From contig NZ_CP032762.1 in assembly GCF_003641205.1 (NCBI RefSeq), forward strand, positions 992,001 to 1,056,000: a DNA stretch of 64,000 nucleotides. The letters are read 5' to 3'. A model generated the notes under the pieces. That model was not told where the DNA came from. It did no database searches and saw only the letters and a list, made by a program, of their open reading frames with translations. Shown here piece by piece: positions 53,205 through 60,393 of this stretch. This DNA comes from Rhodococcus sp. P1Y (GTDB taxonomy: Bacteria; Actinomycetota; Actinomycetes; Mycobacteriales; Mycobacteriaceae). The stretch's first letter is position 1; every line of letters begins with the position of its first letter. The position numbers and the translations under genes were made by a program.

Positions 53205-53582
53205 CTAGCTGCTGACCAGCGAAGCAGTGCCGGACAGGGTTCGAACGTCGTACGACTCCAGAGCGCCGTGCACATAGCGATCGCCCGCGACGTTGCCGCG
53301 AGAGGTGAACAGAACGGCATACCCGGTGAACTGCACCGGCTCGTTCTCGATGTTGACGCGCGGGATGACGACGAGAAGGTGCGTGGAGTTGCCGTCGTGA
53401 ATCGGCTCGGTGAGTGCTCTGATCTCCCACCCCAGATCCGATCGGGTCACCGCGGTGGACTCGAAGGTCGCTCCGCTGAGAACGATCTGCGCGACGAGCA
53501 CTCCCGCGACGGACGCGGAATCGAGAGTTCCCGATACGTCGTCACCCTCGAAAACCCAGTGGTTGGCTGCTGTGTATGTCAT
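53205..53582 (-). CDS. conserved hypothetical protein
   Basis: A 125-residue protein, all-beta by pattern: ANHWVFEGDDVSGTLDSASVAGVLVAQIVLSGATFESTAV, then GWEIRALTEPIHDGNSTHLLVVIPRVNIENEPVQFTGYAVLFTSRGNVAG and DRYVHGALESYDVRTLSGTASL. No signal peptide, membrane segment or catalytic motif is seen, and I do not recognise the family. It lies about 100 bp upstream of the LLM operon on the same strand, with the candidate operator between, so it is probably separate. The start is ATG 53582. Confidence 0.65.
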   Translation of the reverse strand: MTYTAANHWVFEGDDVSGTLDSASVAGVLVAQIVLSGATFESTAVTRSDLGWEIRALTEPIHDGNSTHLLVVIPRVNIENEPVQFTGYAVLFTSRGNVAGDRYVHGALESYDVRTLSGTASLVSS

Positions 53583-53722
53583 AGCTAGAGGGTAGGCACG
53601 ATCGCACTCCCAGGCATGCCTGCTGGCACCAAAAAAAGTTTTTCCAATCCGACCCATCCACCCCGTCACCTGCGGCGAATATTGGATGAGACGCCCGCCG
53701 CTGCTGTCGCCCCCGACCGCCG

Positions 53723-54619
53723 TCAGCTGTGGGCGTCTCGCTTGTCCTCATGCTTGTGCAGCTCACACAATCGGCTGACGATTCGCTCGATATCGAGACC
53801 GTTGCAGCCCTGCGCGAACTCGTCGAGGCCGACGTCCGAGTGGAAATGGGTCGGAACTCCGGCGTCGTACAGCACGTCGACGAGGTTCGAGAATCGCTGA
53901 ACAGCCTCGCGGTCAGCGTCGGCCAGCCGGGGCACTCCGGTGATCGTGAGCGTTTCCACTTGCTCGATCATCGAAAGATAATCGCCCGTCGACTTCGGCG
54001 AATCGCACAACTCGGCGAAGCTCACACCGCCTGCCCCGGCGTTCACCGACCACGTACCCGCCGCGAATCCGGAGACCGAGCCTCGGTGAGTTCGGTAGTC
54101 GACGGGGCCGTCGACCCGAACCGTCTGCAGCTTCGCCTTCAGCAGCTCGATCGCCGGGACGAACGAGTCGTGGAAAAGGGGGTGGGGAAGAAGTCCGTCC
54201 GGCGGGTAGTTCGACGTGAGAACCAGGACGATCTTGCGCGCGAACAGCGCGTCGAGCATGCGGGAGATGAGTCTGCCGTCGCCGACGTCGTGAACGTGGA
54301 ATTCGTCGAAGCACAGTACTTCGATGTCGCCGAGCAGCTCGTCGAGTGTTCTTTCGAGCGAGAAATGGTTGCGAAAGTACGAGGCGTGCAGGTCTCGGAA
54401 GAAGCTGTGGAAATGGACTCGCTTCTTCGGTGTCGTGACGGCGTCGAAGTAGCGATCGAGGATCCACGTCTTGCCGCGGCCGACGGGTCCCCACAGGTAC
54501 ACGCCCTTCCTGTCCGACCGGGTAAGGACCTCGATTGCCGCGACTTGAGCGTCGTCGAGTCGGAAGTCGGTGTCGAAGGCGCTTCGGGGTACCTCGCGTC
54601 TGAGGGTTCTGGTCCGCAT
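53723..54619 (-). CDS. zapE: cell division protein ZapE (AFG1-like ATPase)
   Basis: A 298-residue AFG1/ZapE-type AAA ATPase. Walker A GPVGRGKT at 44-51, Walker B VLCFDEFHVHDVGDG, and the ATP-sensing TSNYPPDGL. The fold and length match ZapE, which interacts with the Z ring in Gram-negatives; the actinobacterial role is less studied. The ATG at 54619 was chosen. It diverges from a TetR gene with a perfect 16-bp palindrome between them, so it may be in that regulator's regulon. Confidence 0.9.
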   Translation of the reverse strand: MRTRTLRREVPRSAFDTDFRLDDAQVAAIEVLTRSDRKGVYLWGPVGRGKTWILDRYFDAVTTPKKRVHFHSFFRDLHASYFRNHFSLERTLDELLGDIEVLCFDEFHVHDVGDGRLISRMLDALFARKIVLVLTSNYPPDGLLPHPLFHDSFVPAIELLKAKLQTVRVDGPVDYRTHRGSVSGFAAGTWSVNAGAGGVSFAELCDSPKSTGDYLSMIEQVETLTITGVPRLADADREAVQRFSNLVDVLYDAGVPTHFHSDVGLDEFAQGCNGLDIERIVSRLCELHKHEDKRDAHS

Positions 54620-54627
54620 GACGCCGA

Positions 54628-54643
54628 CTCTACATATGTAGAG
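54628..54643. promoter_or_regulatory. TetR operator candidate, 16-bp perfect palindrome
   Basis: CTCTACATATGTAGAG lies between the zapE start (54619) and the TetR start (54665). The symmetry is perfect. It overlaps the likely promoters of both genes. Confidence 0.65.
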
Positions 54644-54664
54644 GGTGCGTTGTAGGGTGAGTGC

Positions 54665-55177
54665 ATGGACCGCAGAAAACTGATCGCCGACGCTGCAATC
54701 GACGTGATCGCCGACGAGGGCCTGCGTTCGTTGACCCACCGCAAGCTCGACGAGTCGCTCGCCCTTCCGCCCGGATCGGCGTCGTACTACTTCCGGACCA
54801 AGAGTGAGCTGATCGGCGCGGTGACCGCACGGATCACCGAGGATTCACAGGCGCGGTTTCACGAGTTCGTCGGCGAGGACCCGGTCGAGCGGACATCTCG
54901 GTATCTCGAATCCGTCCTCACCGATCGCTCGGCGCAGCTTCGTGCGCGCCATGCGCTACTGGTGGACCCCAGCGTCGACGCCGATGCGCGCGCGGGTCTC
55001 GCGGCAAGTCTGTTCTCCATCGAGGGCGCCGAGAACCTCATGGGCGACCGCGATCTCGGATACGGGTACGTCGCGCTGTGTGAAGGACTGGTCGTCGCAG
55101 GTCTGACGGTGGGGTGGACAACGGCATCGCTCCGAAGTGCGATCGTCACCTATCTGTCGGGTGCGGGGAAGCACTAG
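54665..55177 (+). CDS. TetR/AcrR family transcriptional regulator
   Basis: A 170-residue short TetR protein. The HTH lies at about residues 4-50: RKLIADAAIDVIADEGLRSLTHRKLDESLALPPGSASYYFRTKSELIGAV. The ligand domain is shorter than usual. The ATG has AGGGTGAG upstream. Directly divergent from zapE with a palindromic site between; it should regulate itself and possibly zapE. A glycerophosphodiester phosphodiesterase gene follows by about 40 bp. Confidence 0.9.
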   Translation: MDRRKLIADAAIDVIADEGLRSLTHRKLDESLALPPGSASYYFRTKSELIGAVTARITEDSQARFHEFVGEDPVERTSRYLESVLTDRSAQLRARHALLVDPSVDADARAGLAASLFSIEGAENLMGDRDLGYGYVALCEGLVVAGLTVGWTTASLRSAIVTYLSGAGKH

Positions 55178-55217
55178 TTCACTGCGCGGCAATGGCCTGT
55201 CCATAGCGTCACCAGTC

Positions 55218-56264
55218 ATGCGCCCTGGGTACCGTGTCATCACATTGCTCATGGTTCCAATAACCTGCTTCCTGACAGCGTGCGGAACCGCAGACCCGAC
55301 CGGCCCTGAGTTCGATCTGCAGGCGCATCGGGGTGGGCTCGGCCTCGTCACCGAGAGCACGATCGAATCGTTCACCAATGCGCTCGAACTCGGCGTCAGC
55401 ACGCTGGAACTCGATACCCAGATCACCGAGGACGGCATAGCCGTCGTGACGCACGATCGGCAGGTGTCGGCGAAGAAGTGTGTCGACACCCGCCCCGCTT
55501 CGCCGGGTGACACCGAGTTTCCGTACGTGGGTAAGTACGTCAACACCCTCTCGCTCGCGCAGGTCGACACCCTCGATTGCGGCTCCCTCCGGTTGGCGGA
55601 CTATCCCGAGCAGCGGACCGTTCCGGGCGCGAGGATGCCGACGCTGGCAGCCGTTCTGGATCTGGTGAATTCGGTCGACGCGCCAGAGTTGTCGCTCAAC
55701 ATCGAAACCAAGGTGGAAGCAGGAAGCCCGTCGGAGACGGCTCCTCGTGAACAGTTCGTCGAGACCGTGCTCCGAGACATAAGGGAAGCAGATCTACTGG
55801 ATCGAGTGTCGATCCAGAGCTTCGACTGGGGCTCTCTGAAGCTCGTACGAGAGACGGAACCGGATGTCCCCGTTGTGGCGCTGACGAACGGTGAGTTCTT
55901 GCAGGTAGGACAGGATGGTGCGTCTCCGTGGCTCGGTGGAATCGACATCGATGACTTCGGCGGAGATCCGATTGCTGCCGTTCGGTCGTTCGGTGCATCT
56001 GCTTTCTCTCCGGTTCAGGGCACCCCGCAGAGCGGGAAGGTCGGTGACGCGGACTTCGCGCTGTACGTCAGCCAGCAGATGATCGACGACGCCCACGCCG
56101 CCGATATTCGCGTAATCCCGTGGACGGTAGACGATCCCGAAACGATGAACGTACTGATCGAGATGGGCGTGGATGGCATCATCACCGACTATCCGGATCG
56201 TCTGCGCGCGGTTCTCCACGACCGGGGCATGCCGCTCCCGGACGTGGTCACTGTAGGCCGATGA
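55218..56264 (+). CDS. glycerophosphodiester phosphodiesterase family lipoprotein
   Basis: A 348-residue GDPD. A lipoprotein signal ends with lipobox LTAC at about Cys22. The catalytic fold shows QAHRGG (first His), ESFTNALELGVSTLELDTQITEDGIAVVTHDRQV (second His, Glu and Asp metal ligands), LNIETKVEAG, and the C-terminal VIPWTVDDPETMNVLIEMGVDGIITDYPDRL. It hydrolyses glycerophosphodiesters such as glycerophosphocholine outside the membrane. The stop overlaps the convergent response regulator by 17 bp. Confidence 0.93.
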   Translation: MRPGYRVITLLMVPITCFLTACGTADPTGPEFDLQAHRGGLGLVTESTIESFTNALELGVSTLELDTQITEDGIAVVTHDRQVSAKKCVDTRPASPGDTEFPYVGKYVNTLSLAQVDTLDCGSLRLADYPEQRTVPGARMPTLAAVLDLVNSVDAPELSLNIETKVEAGSPSETAPREQFVETVLRDIREADLLDRVSIQSFDWGSLKLVRETEPDVPVVALTNGEFLQVGQDGASPWLGGIDIDDFGGDPIAAVRSFGASAFSPVQGTPQSGKVGDADFALYVSQQMIDDAHAADIRVIPWTVDDPETMNVLIEMGVDGIITDYPDRLRAVLHDRGMPLPDVVTVGR

Positions 56265-56880
56265 ATCCCGACTCGTAGGCGGCGATCGCAGCCTGGGTCC
56301 TGTCTCGAACTCCCAGCTTGCCGAGAAGTGTTCCGACGTAGGTCTTCACGGTCTCGTTACCGACGAACAGCTCGCTTGCGATCTCGGCGTTGCTCAAGCC
56401 GCGGGCGATACCGGTGAGGACCTCCTGCTCTCGGGTGGTGAGAGCCGGAAGCGTTGTGCGATGACGTGTGCTGGCTTGCAGCAAGTTTCGCAACTCCGAT
56501 GGGAACAGAAGCGAGTCCGTTGTGGCGAGGGTGCGTATAGCGATCAGCAGATGATCGGCTCCCGATCGTTTCAACACGAACCCGGAGGCGCCGGCTCTCA
56601 GCGCGTCGTAGACGTACGAGTCGTTCTCGAAGGTCGTCATTACCAGCACTTTCGCCCGGAGGTCTGCGGCGACGAGCCGGGTCGTCGCCGTGATGCCGTC
56701 GACTCCTCGCATGCGGACGTCCATCAGAACGATGTCGGGGTCGGACGAATTGATAAGTGCAGGAACGTCTTCACCGTCTTCGGCCTCACCCACCACATCG
56801 ATGTCGTCCTCCGAATCGAGGATGGCGCGAAGGCCGGTTCTCACCAAGAGATCGTCGTCCACGATCACGACCCGGATCAT
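56248..56880 (-). CDS. NarL/LuxR-type response regulator
   Basis: A 210-residue two-component response regulator. The receiver domain has acidic DDD at 8-10, the phosphoacceptor Asp54 in IVLMDVRM, Thr in MTTFEND and Lys in FVLKRS. The C-terminal LuxR HTH is LTTREQEVLTGIARGLSNAEIASELFVGNETVKTYVGTLLGKLGVRDRTQAAIAAY. Its start overlaps the end of the histidine kinase (56877-56880), so the two are coupled and form a cognate pair. Targets are not visible. Confidence 0.95.
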   Translation of the reverse strand: MIRVVIVDDDLLVRTGLRAILDSEDDIDVVGEAEDGEDVPALINSSDPDIVLMDVRMRGVDGITATTRLVAADLRAKVLVMTTFENDSYVYDALRAGASGFVLKRSGADHLLIAIRTLATTDSLLFPSELRNLLQASTRHRTTLPALTTREQEVLTGIARGLSNAEIASELFVGNETVKTYVGTLLGKLGVRDRTQAAIAAYESGFIGLQ

Positions 56881-58136
56881 GTGGATTTCCCACTGTCACC
56901 GGTCGCGGGGAGTGCGGCGTGGACGGTCCAGGATCCCTCGTCGTGGTCGACGTCTACTGTCCCACCGGCAACCAGTGCCCGCTCTCTCATTCCGTCGAGT
57001 CCGCGTCCGCGGCGTCTCGAATCGACCACGCCCGTCAGCGCGTTTCGGCAGACTATATCGATCGAATTACCCACGGACACATGCAAGGTGATCGGTGAGC
57101 GACCGTGTTTGACGGCGTTGGTCATGGCCTCCTGAGCGATCCGAAACGCGTCGGCGGCCGCGTGGTGGTTCACGGCTGTGTTTGCAGCGTCGTGTGTGAA
57201 ATGGGCGTCAGGTGCGACGCGTTGGACCATTGCCGTCAGATCGTCGAACAGCGGACGGCGCGCCGTCCCGGCAGTTTCACCCCTGAGCAATCCGAGGACG
57301 TGGTCGAGCTCGTCCAATGCGTCGACGCTGCTCTTCCGGATGGACGCCAGAGCAGACCGAGTGAACTCGGGGTTGCGATCGAGAACCCGTTCCCCGGCCT
57401 CGGCCTGAATCCCTATGGCCGTCAATGCATGTCCGACGGAGTCGTGGATTTCTCGTGCGAGTCGGTTACCTCGGGCCAGTGCCAACTCTCTGTGCTCGGC
57501 GAGCGCGAGCCTGTCGGCATCGGTGGGACCGAGGAGGGAAGGGCCAGCGCGCCGTAGCAGAACGGTCGCGATGGCTGTGATCCCGATGGCCACCGCGATC
57601 GGTACGGGTGACAGGGCCGCGACCCACCAGGCTTCGATGCCGCCGTCGACGTGAGCCGAAGGGATACCCGGGATTGCCAGCGTCGTTGACGAACCGAAGG
57701 GATACAGCCCGAGCCCCACTCCGATCGGTACGAATACGAGCAACGCGAGAAGAGCGATCCCACCGACAATGACGTTGAGGGCAAGCCACACTGCCCCTCG
57801 CCGCCGCGACGACCACGACTTGGGCGCCTGAACTTCGGGGAGATCGAGACCAAGGAGGTGGCGGGCGGCCGCGACTTCGAGCGGGCGAACCGGCGGCGAC
57901 AGAGCAACCGTGACCCCCACTGCCACGACGAGCGCAGCAAGTATCCCGAGCCCCACCATCGATTCGGCATTGTATGCGGACCTCGATGCCGTGACCGACG
58001 TGGCAAACGAGTAGGCGAGTAGACCGAAGGCAGCAGCAAGCATGCCGCCGAGCAGCACGTGCACCGTCCTTCGTGCAAACAGTTGGCACCGTGTCAGCTG
58101 TTGGCACTGTATCAGCTGCCGCGGCGCCACCTTCAT
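56877..58136 (-). CDS. sensor histidine kinase (HisKA_3 type)
   Basis: A 419-residue NarX/DesK-like sensor kinase. Four N-terminal hydrophobic segments (HVLLGGMLAAAFGLLAYSF, GLGILAALVVAVGVTVAL, VWLALNVIVGGIALLALLVFVPIGVGLGL, WWVAALSPVPIAVAIGITAIATVLL) are membrane helices; the dimerisation/His box is LAREIHDSVGHALTAIGIQAEA with His231; the HATPase domain has EAMTNAVKHG and GRGLDGMRERA. The signal is unknown. The ATG at 58136 was chosen over GTG 58142. An imperfect 18-bp tandem repeat codes for its N-terminus. Confidence 0.93.
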   Translation of the reverse strand: MKVAPRQLIQCQQLTRCQLFARRTVHVLLGGMLAAAFGLLAYSFATSVTASRSAYNAESMVGLGILAALVVAVGVTVALSPPVRPLEVAAARHLLGLDLPEVQAPKSWSSRRRGAVWLALNVIVGGIALLALLVFVPIGVGLGLYPFGSSTTLAIPGIPSAHVDGGIEAWWVAALSPVPIAVAIGITAIATVLLRRAGPSLLGPTDADRLALAEHRELALARGNRLAREIHDSVGHALTAIGIQAEAGERVLDRNPEFTRSALASIRKSSVDALDELDHVLGLLRGETAGTARRPLFDDLTAMVQRVAPDAHFTHDAANTAVNHHAAADAFRIAQEAMTNAVKHGRSPITLHVSVGNSIDIVCRNALTGVVDSRRRGRGLDGMRERALVAGGTVDVDHDEGSWTVHAALPATGDSGKST

Positions 58137-58248
58137 GATCACTCATCGTTCCAGCGCGTAGGCCGTGGGGCAATCCCCCGTGCGAGGGAGTGGATTCGGT
58201 TCGCGGGAGGGATCACAGAGCAGCATGCGAGGACCGATGCTCGGTTGT

Positions 58249-59193
58249 ATGAAAACAACAGTCGAGTCGGACAGTGCATACACCCCACGCTCCGCGAGCT
58301 CACCCGGAAGGTTTCGCTGGGTGGTTGCGTGTGCTGCCATCGTGGGCATCGTGCCCTATGTGGCGTTGAAAGTACTGTGGATCAGCGGTTCTCGCGTCGG
58401 TATCGACGATCCAGAGTTCGGCCGCGGCGGTGCGATGGCCGTTCTGAACGCGGGAACGGCGGTCATGGACGTGATCGCGGTGCTGTTGGCGCTGTCCTTC
58501 GTGACGGAGTGGGGACGGAAGATCCCCGCCCCGGTGCTTCTACTGCCGATGTGGGTGGCGACAGGCCTACTGGGCCAGATTCTCGTGATACTGCCCGTAC
58601 AACTTGTAGTCGGAACCGAATCGTCCCCCGAAGGCAAGGGCGCTTCAGTACTCGCGGACTGGGTTCCGACAGTGGTCTATTCCGGCTTCGCATGGCAGGG
58701 ATTCTTCTTGATCCTTGGGTTCGCGCTGTACGCGAAAGACAGGTGGGGCACTCGGGTGATTGCTCGGGGGCCGGAGCATTCAGGAGTGGGAGCCGGATTG
58801 GCGGTCATCGGTTGCTGTGCGATCGCGGTGTCGACGCTTGTGTCCAAAGGTCCCGGTCCGCTCGAGACCGTCAACGCCGTCGCGTCGAGCGTGATTGCCC
58901 TGTTCACGGGAGCCGCAGTGGTGGTGTTCGCCTGGAATTGGGGCTCACACCGCTTGCCGTTGGTACGGCTGGCTGCGGCCGGGTTCGGTTGGTTCGGCTC
59001 GGGTGCAATGTTCGCCTGGGGTACGTACTTGACGGTCATGGCCGTGGTTCCGAACGATCTGCGGTCGTCGGATGGGATCGACGTGGCAAGCGTGATGCTG
59101 ACTTCGCTTACGGCTGCCGTCGGGGCGATCTGCGGCATTGTGTTGCTGCGAACGATTGCCCGCCGCCCCAACGCAGCGAACGTGGCTAACTGA
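58249..59193 (+). CDS. multi-pass membrane protein of unknown function
   Basis: A protein of about 314 residues with seven or eight hydrophobic segments: WVVACAAIVGIVPYVALKVLWI, then DVIAVLLALSFVTEW, VLLLPMWVATGLLGQILVILPVQLV, GFAWQGFFLILGFALYA, AVIGCCAIAVSTLV, VIALFTGAAVVVFAWNW, FGWFGSGAMFAWGTYLTVMAVV and VMLTSLTAAVGAICGIVLL. No family is recognised. The start may be 58249, 58237 or 58225; none has an ideal ribosome site. It diverges from the two-component system and may be its target. The stop overlaps the convergent SDR gene by 8 bp. Confidence 0.7.
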   Translation: MKTTVESDSAYTPRSASSPGRFRWVVACAAIVGIVPYVALKVLWISGSRVGIDDPEFGRGGAMAVLNAGTAVMDVIAVLLALSFVTEWGRKIPAPVLLLPMWVATGLLGQILVILPVQLVVGTESSPEGKGASVLADWVPTVVYSGFAWQGFFLILGFALYAKDRWGTRVIARGPEHSGVGAGLAVIGCCAIAVSTLVSKGPGPLETVNAVASSVIALFTGAAVVVFAWNWGSHRLPLVRLAAAGFGWFGSGAMFAWGTYLTVMAVVPNDLRSSDGIDVASVMLTSLTAAVGAICGIVLLRTIARRPNAANVAN

Positions 59194-60100
59194 GATCGTA
59201 GGTGATCCCGGTGAGCCTTTCGCTTGCCTCCCATAGCTTTTCGGCCAAGGCGGAACTCTGCGCCTTGGCCGAAATCTTGGCCGGGCCCGGGGCTCCACGC
59301 GACTCGAACAGCGACTTGGGTCCGCTGTAGGAGCCGGGCCCTCCACTTTCCAACGCATAGAGGGTGGGCAGTGCACCGGCTTTTGCGGACTGAGAGATGA
59401 ACTTCAGCCCGATCGATGCGCCGAGCGAGGCGATCTTGGAGCTACCGAGTCCGTCGGGGCTCGTGTAGAGCGCGGTTTCGGAGATTCCCGGGTGCGCGGC
59501 GTTGCTGGTGATCGGTATTCCCGCTTTGTCGAGGCGTCGCTGCAGCTCCAAGGCGAACAAGAGGTTGGCCAGTTTGGAGTTGGCGTACATCCGCTGAGGC
59601 TGGTAGCCGCGGGTTGCCTGGAGGTCGTCGAAGTCGAGTTTGGGCCCCTGTTTGTGCGCCACCGACGACACCGTGACCACGGTGGCGTTCCCGGCTGCGC
59701 GCAGGTTGGGCAACAGATGGCCGGTCAGCGCGAAGTGACCGAGGTGGTTCGTGCCGAACTGGAGCTCGAATCCGTCCTTCGTTTCGGTTCGTTTGGCGGG
59801 CATCATCACGCCGGCGTTGTTGATCAGTACGTCGACGCGTGCGGGCGCTGATTCTGCGAATTCGCGGACGGACGCAAGGTCTGCCAGGTCGAGGTGGGCG
59901 GTGTCGACGGTTCCTTCCGGCGCTTCGGCGGCAATCTTCGCCGCCGCGGCGTTCGCCTTGTCCAGATTTCGGCACGCCAGAGTGACGTGGTCTCCCTGCT
60001 TCACCAGCTCGAGGGCGGTGTAGTAGCCGATTCCGGTGTTTCCGCCGGTGAGAAGGACACGGCGCTGGTTGGTGTTGGACCCCTGCTCTATGTTCGACAC
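59186..60100 (-). CDS. SDR family oxidoreductase (retinol-dehydrogenase-like)
   Basis: A 304-residue SDR of the protochlorophyllide-reductase/retinol-dehydrogenase-like group. Cofactor motif LLTGGNTGIGYYTALELVKQG with Arg in CRNLDKA (NADP), NNAGVM, catalytic Ser in TVSSVAH, and Tyr-x3-Lys in YANSKLANLLFALEL. C-terminal AHPGISETAL. The substrate is unknown. The GTG at 60100 was chosen since upstream codons fall in the divergent HhH gene's promoter. Confidence 0.9.
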   Translation of the reverse strand: MSNIEQGSNTNQRRVLLTGGNTGIGYYTALELVKQGDHVTLACRNLDKANAAAAKIAAEAPEGTVDTAHLDLADLASVREFAESAPARVDVLINNAGVMMPAKRTETKDGFELQFGTNHLGHFALTGHLLPNLRAAGNATVVTVSSVAHKQGPKLDFDDLQATRGYQPQRMYANSKLANLLFALELQRRLDKAGIPITSNAAHPGISETALYTSPDGLGSSKIASLGASIGLKFISQSAKAGALPTLYALESGGPGSYSGPKSLFESRGAPGPAKISAKAQSSALAEKLWEASERLTGITYDLS

Positions 60101-60136
60101 CGCACCGAGGGTACCTGCGCCGATTATTGTTTGCCC

Positions 60137-60358
60137 ATGGCTGACGGAACAGAACAGAGTAGCGAGCCGATCGACCACTTTCCCAAAGGAACGGGACGCC
60201 CGGCAGCAGGTGCGTTCTTCGCGGCCGGGTACCGATCGCTGAACGAACTCGCGGGTGCTTCCGAGTCGGAGCTCGCCGCGCTGCACGGCGTGGGGCCGAA
60301 GGCGCTGCGAATCGCCAAGGAAGCGCTCGCTGAGCGGGGTCTCGGCTTGCGGCCGTGA
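60137..60358 (+). CDS. small helix-hairpin-helix protein
   Basis: A 73-residue protein: a short acidic start, then RPAAGAFFAAGYRSLNELAGASESELAALHGVGPKALRIAKEALAERG. The LHGVGPKALRIAKEAL segment is a helix-hairpin-helix DNA-binding motif, as in the C-terminal domain of RNA polymerase alpha or DUF4332-like proteins. It probably binds DNA without sequence preference; no enzymatic domain is attached. It is divergent from the SDR gene by 36 bp. Confidence 0.8.
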   Translation: MADGTEQSSEPIDHFPKGTGRPAAGAFFAAGYRSLNELAGASESELAALHGVGPKALRIAKEALAERGLGLRP

Positions 60359-60393
60359 GCGAAGTCCTGACTGCTCGACGCGCATGCTTGTGG

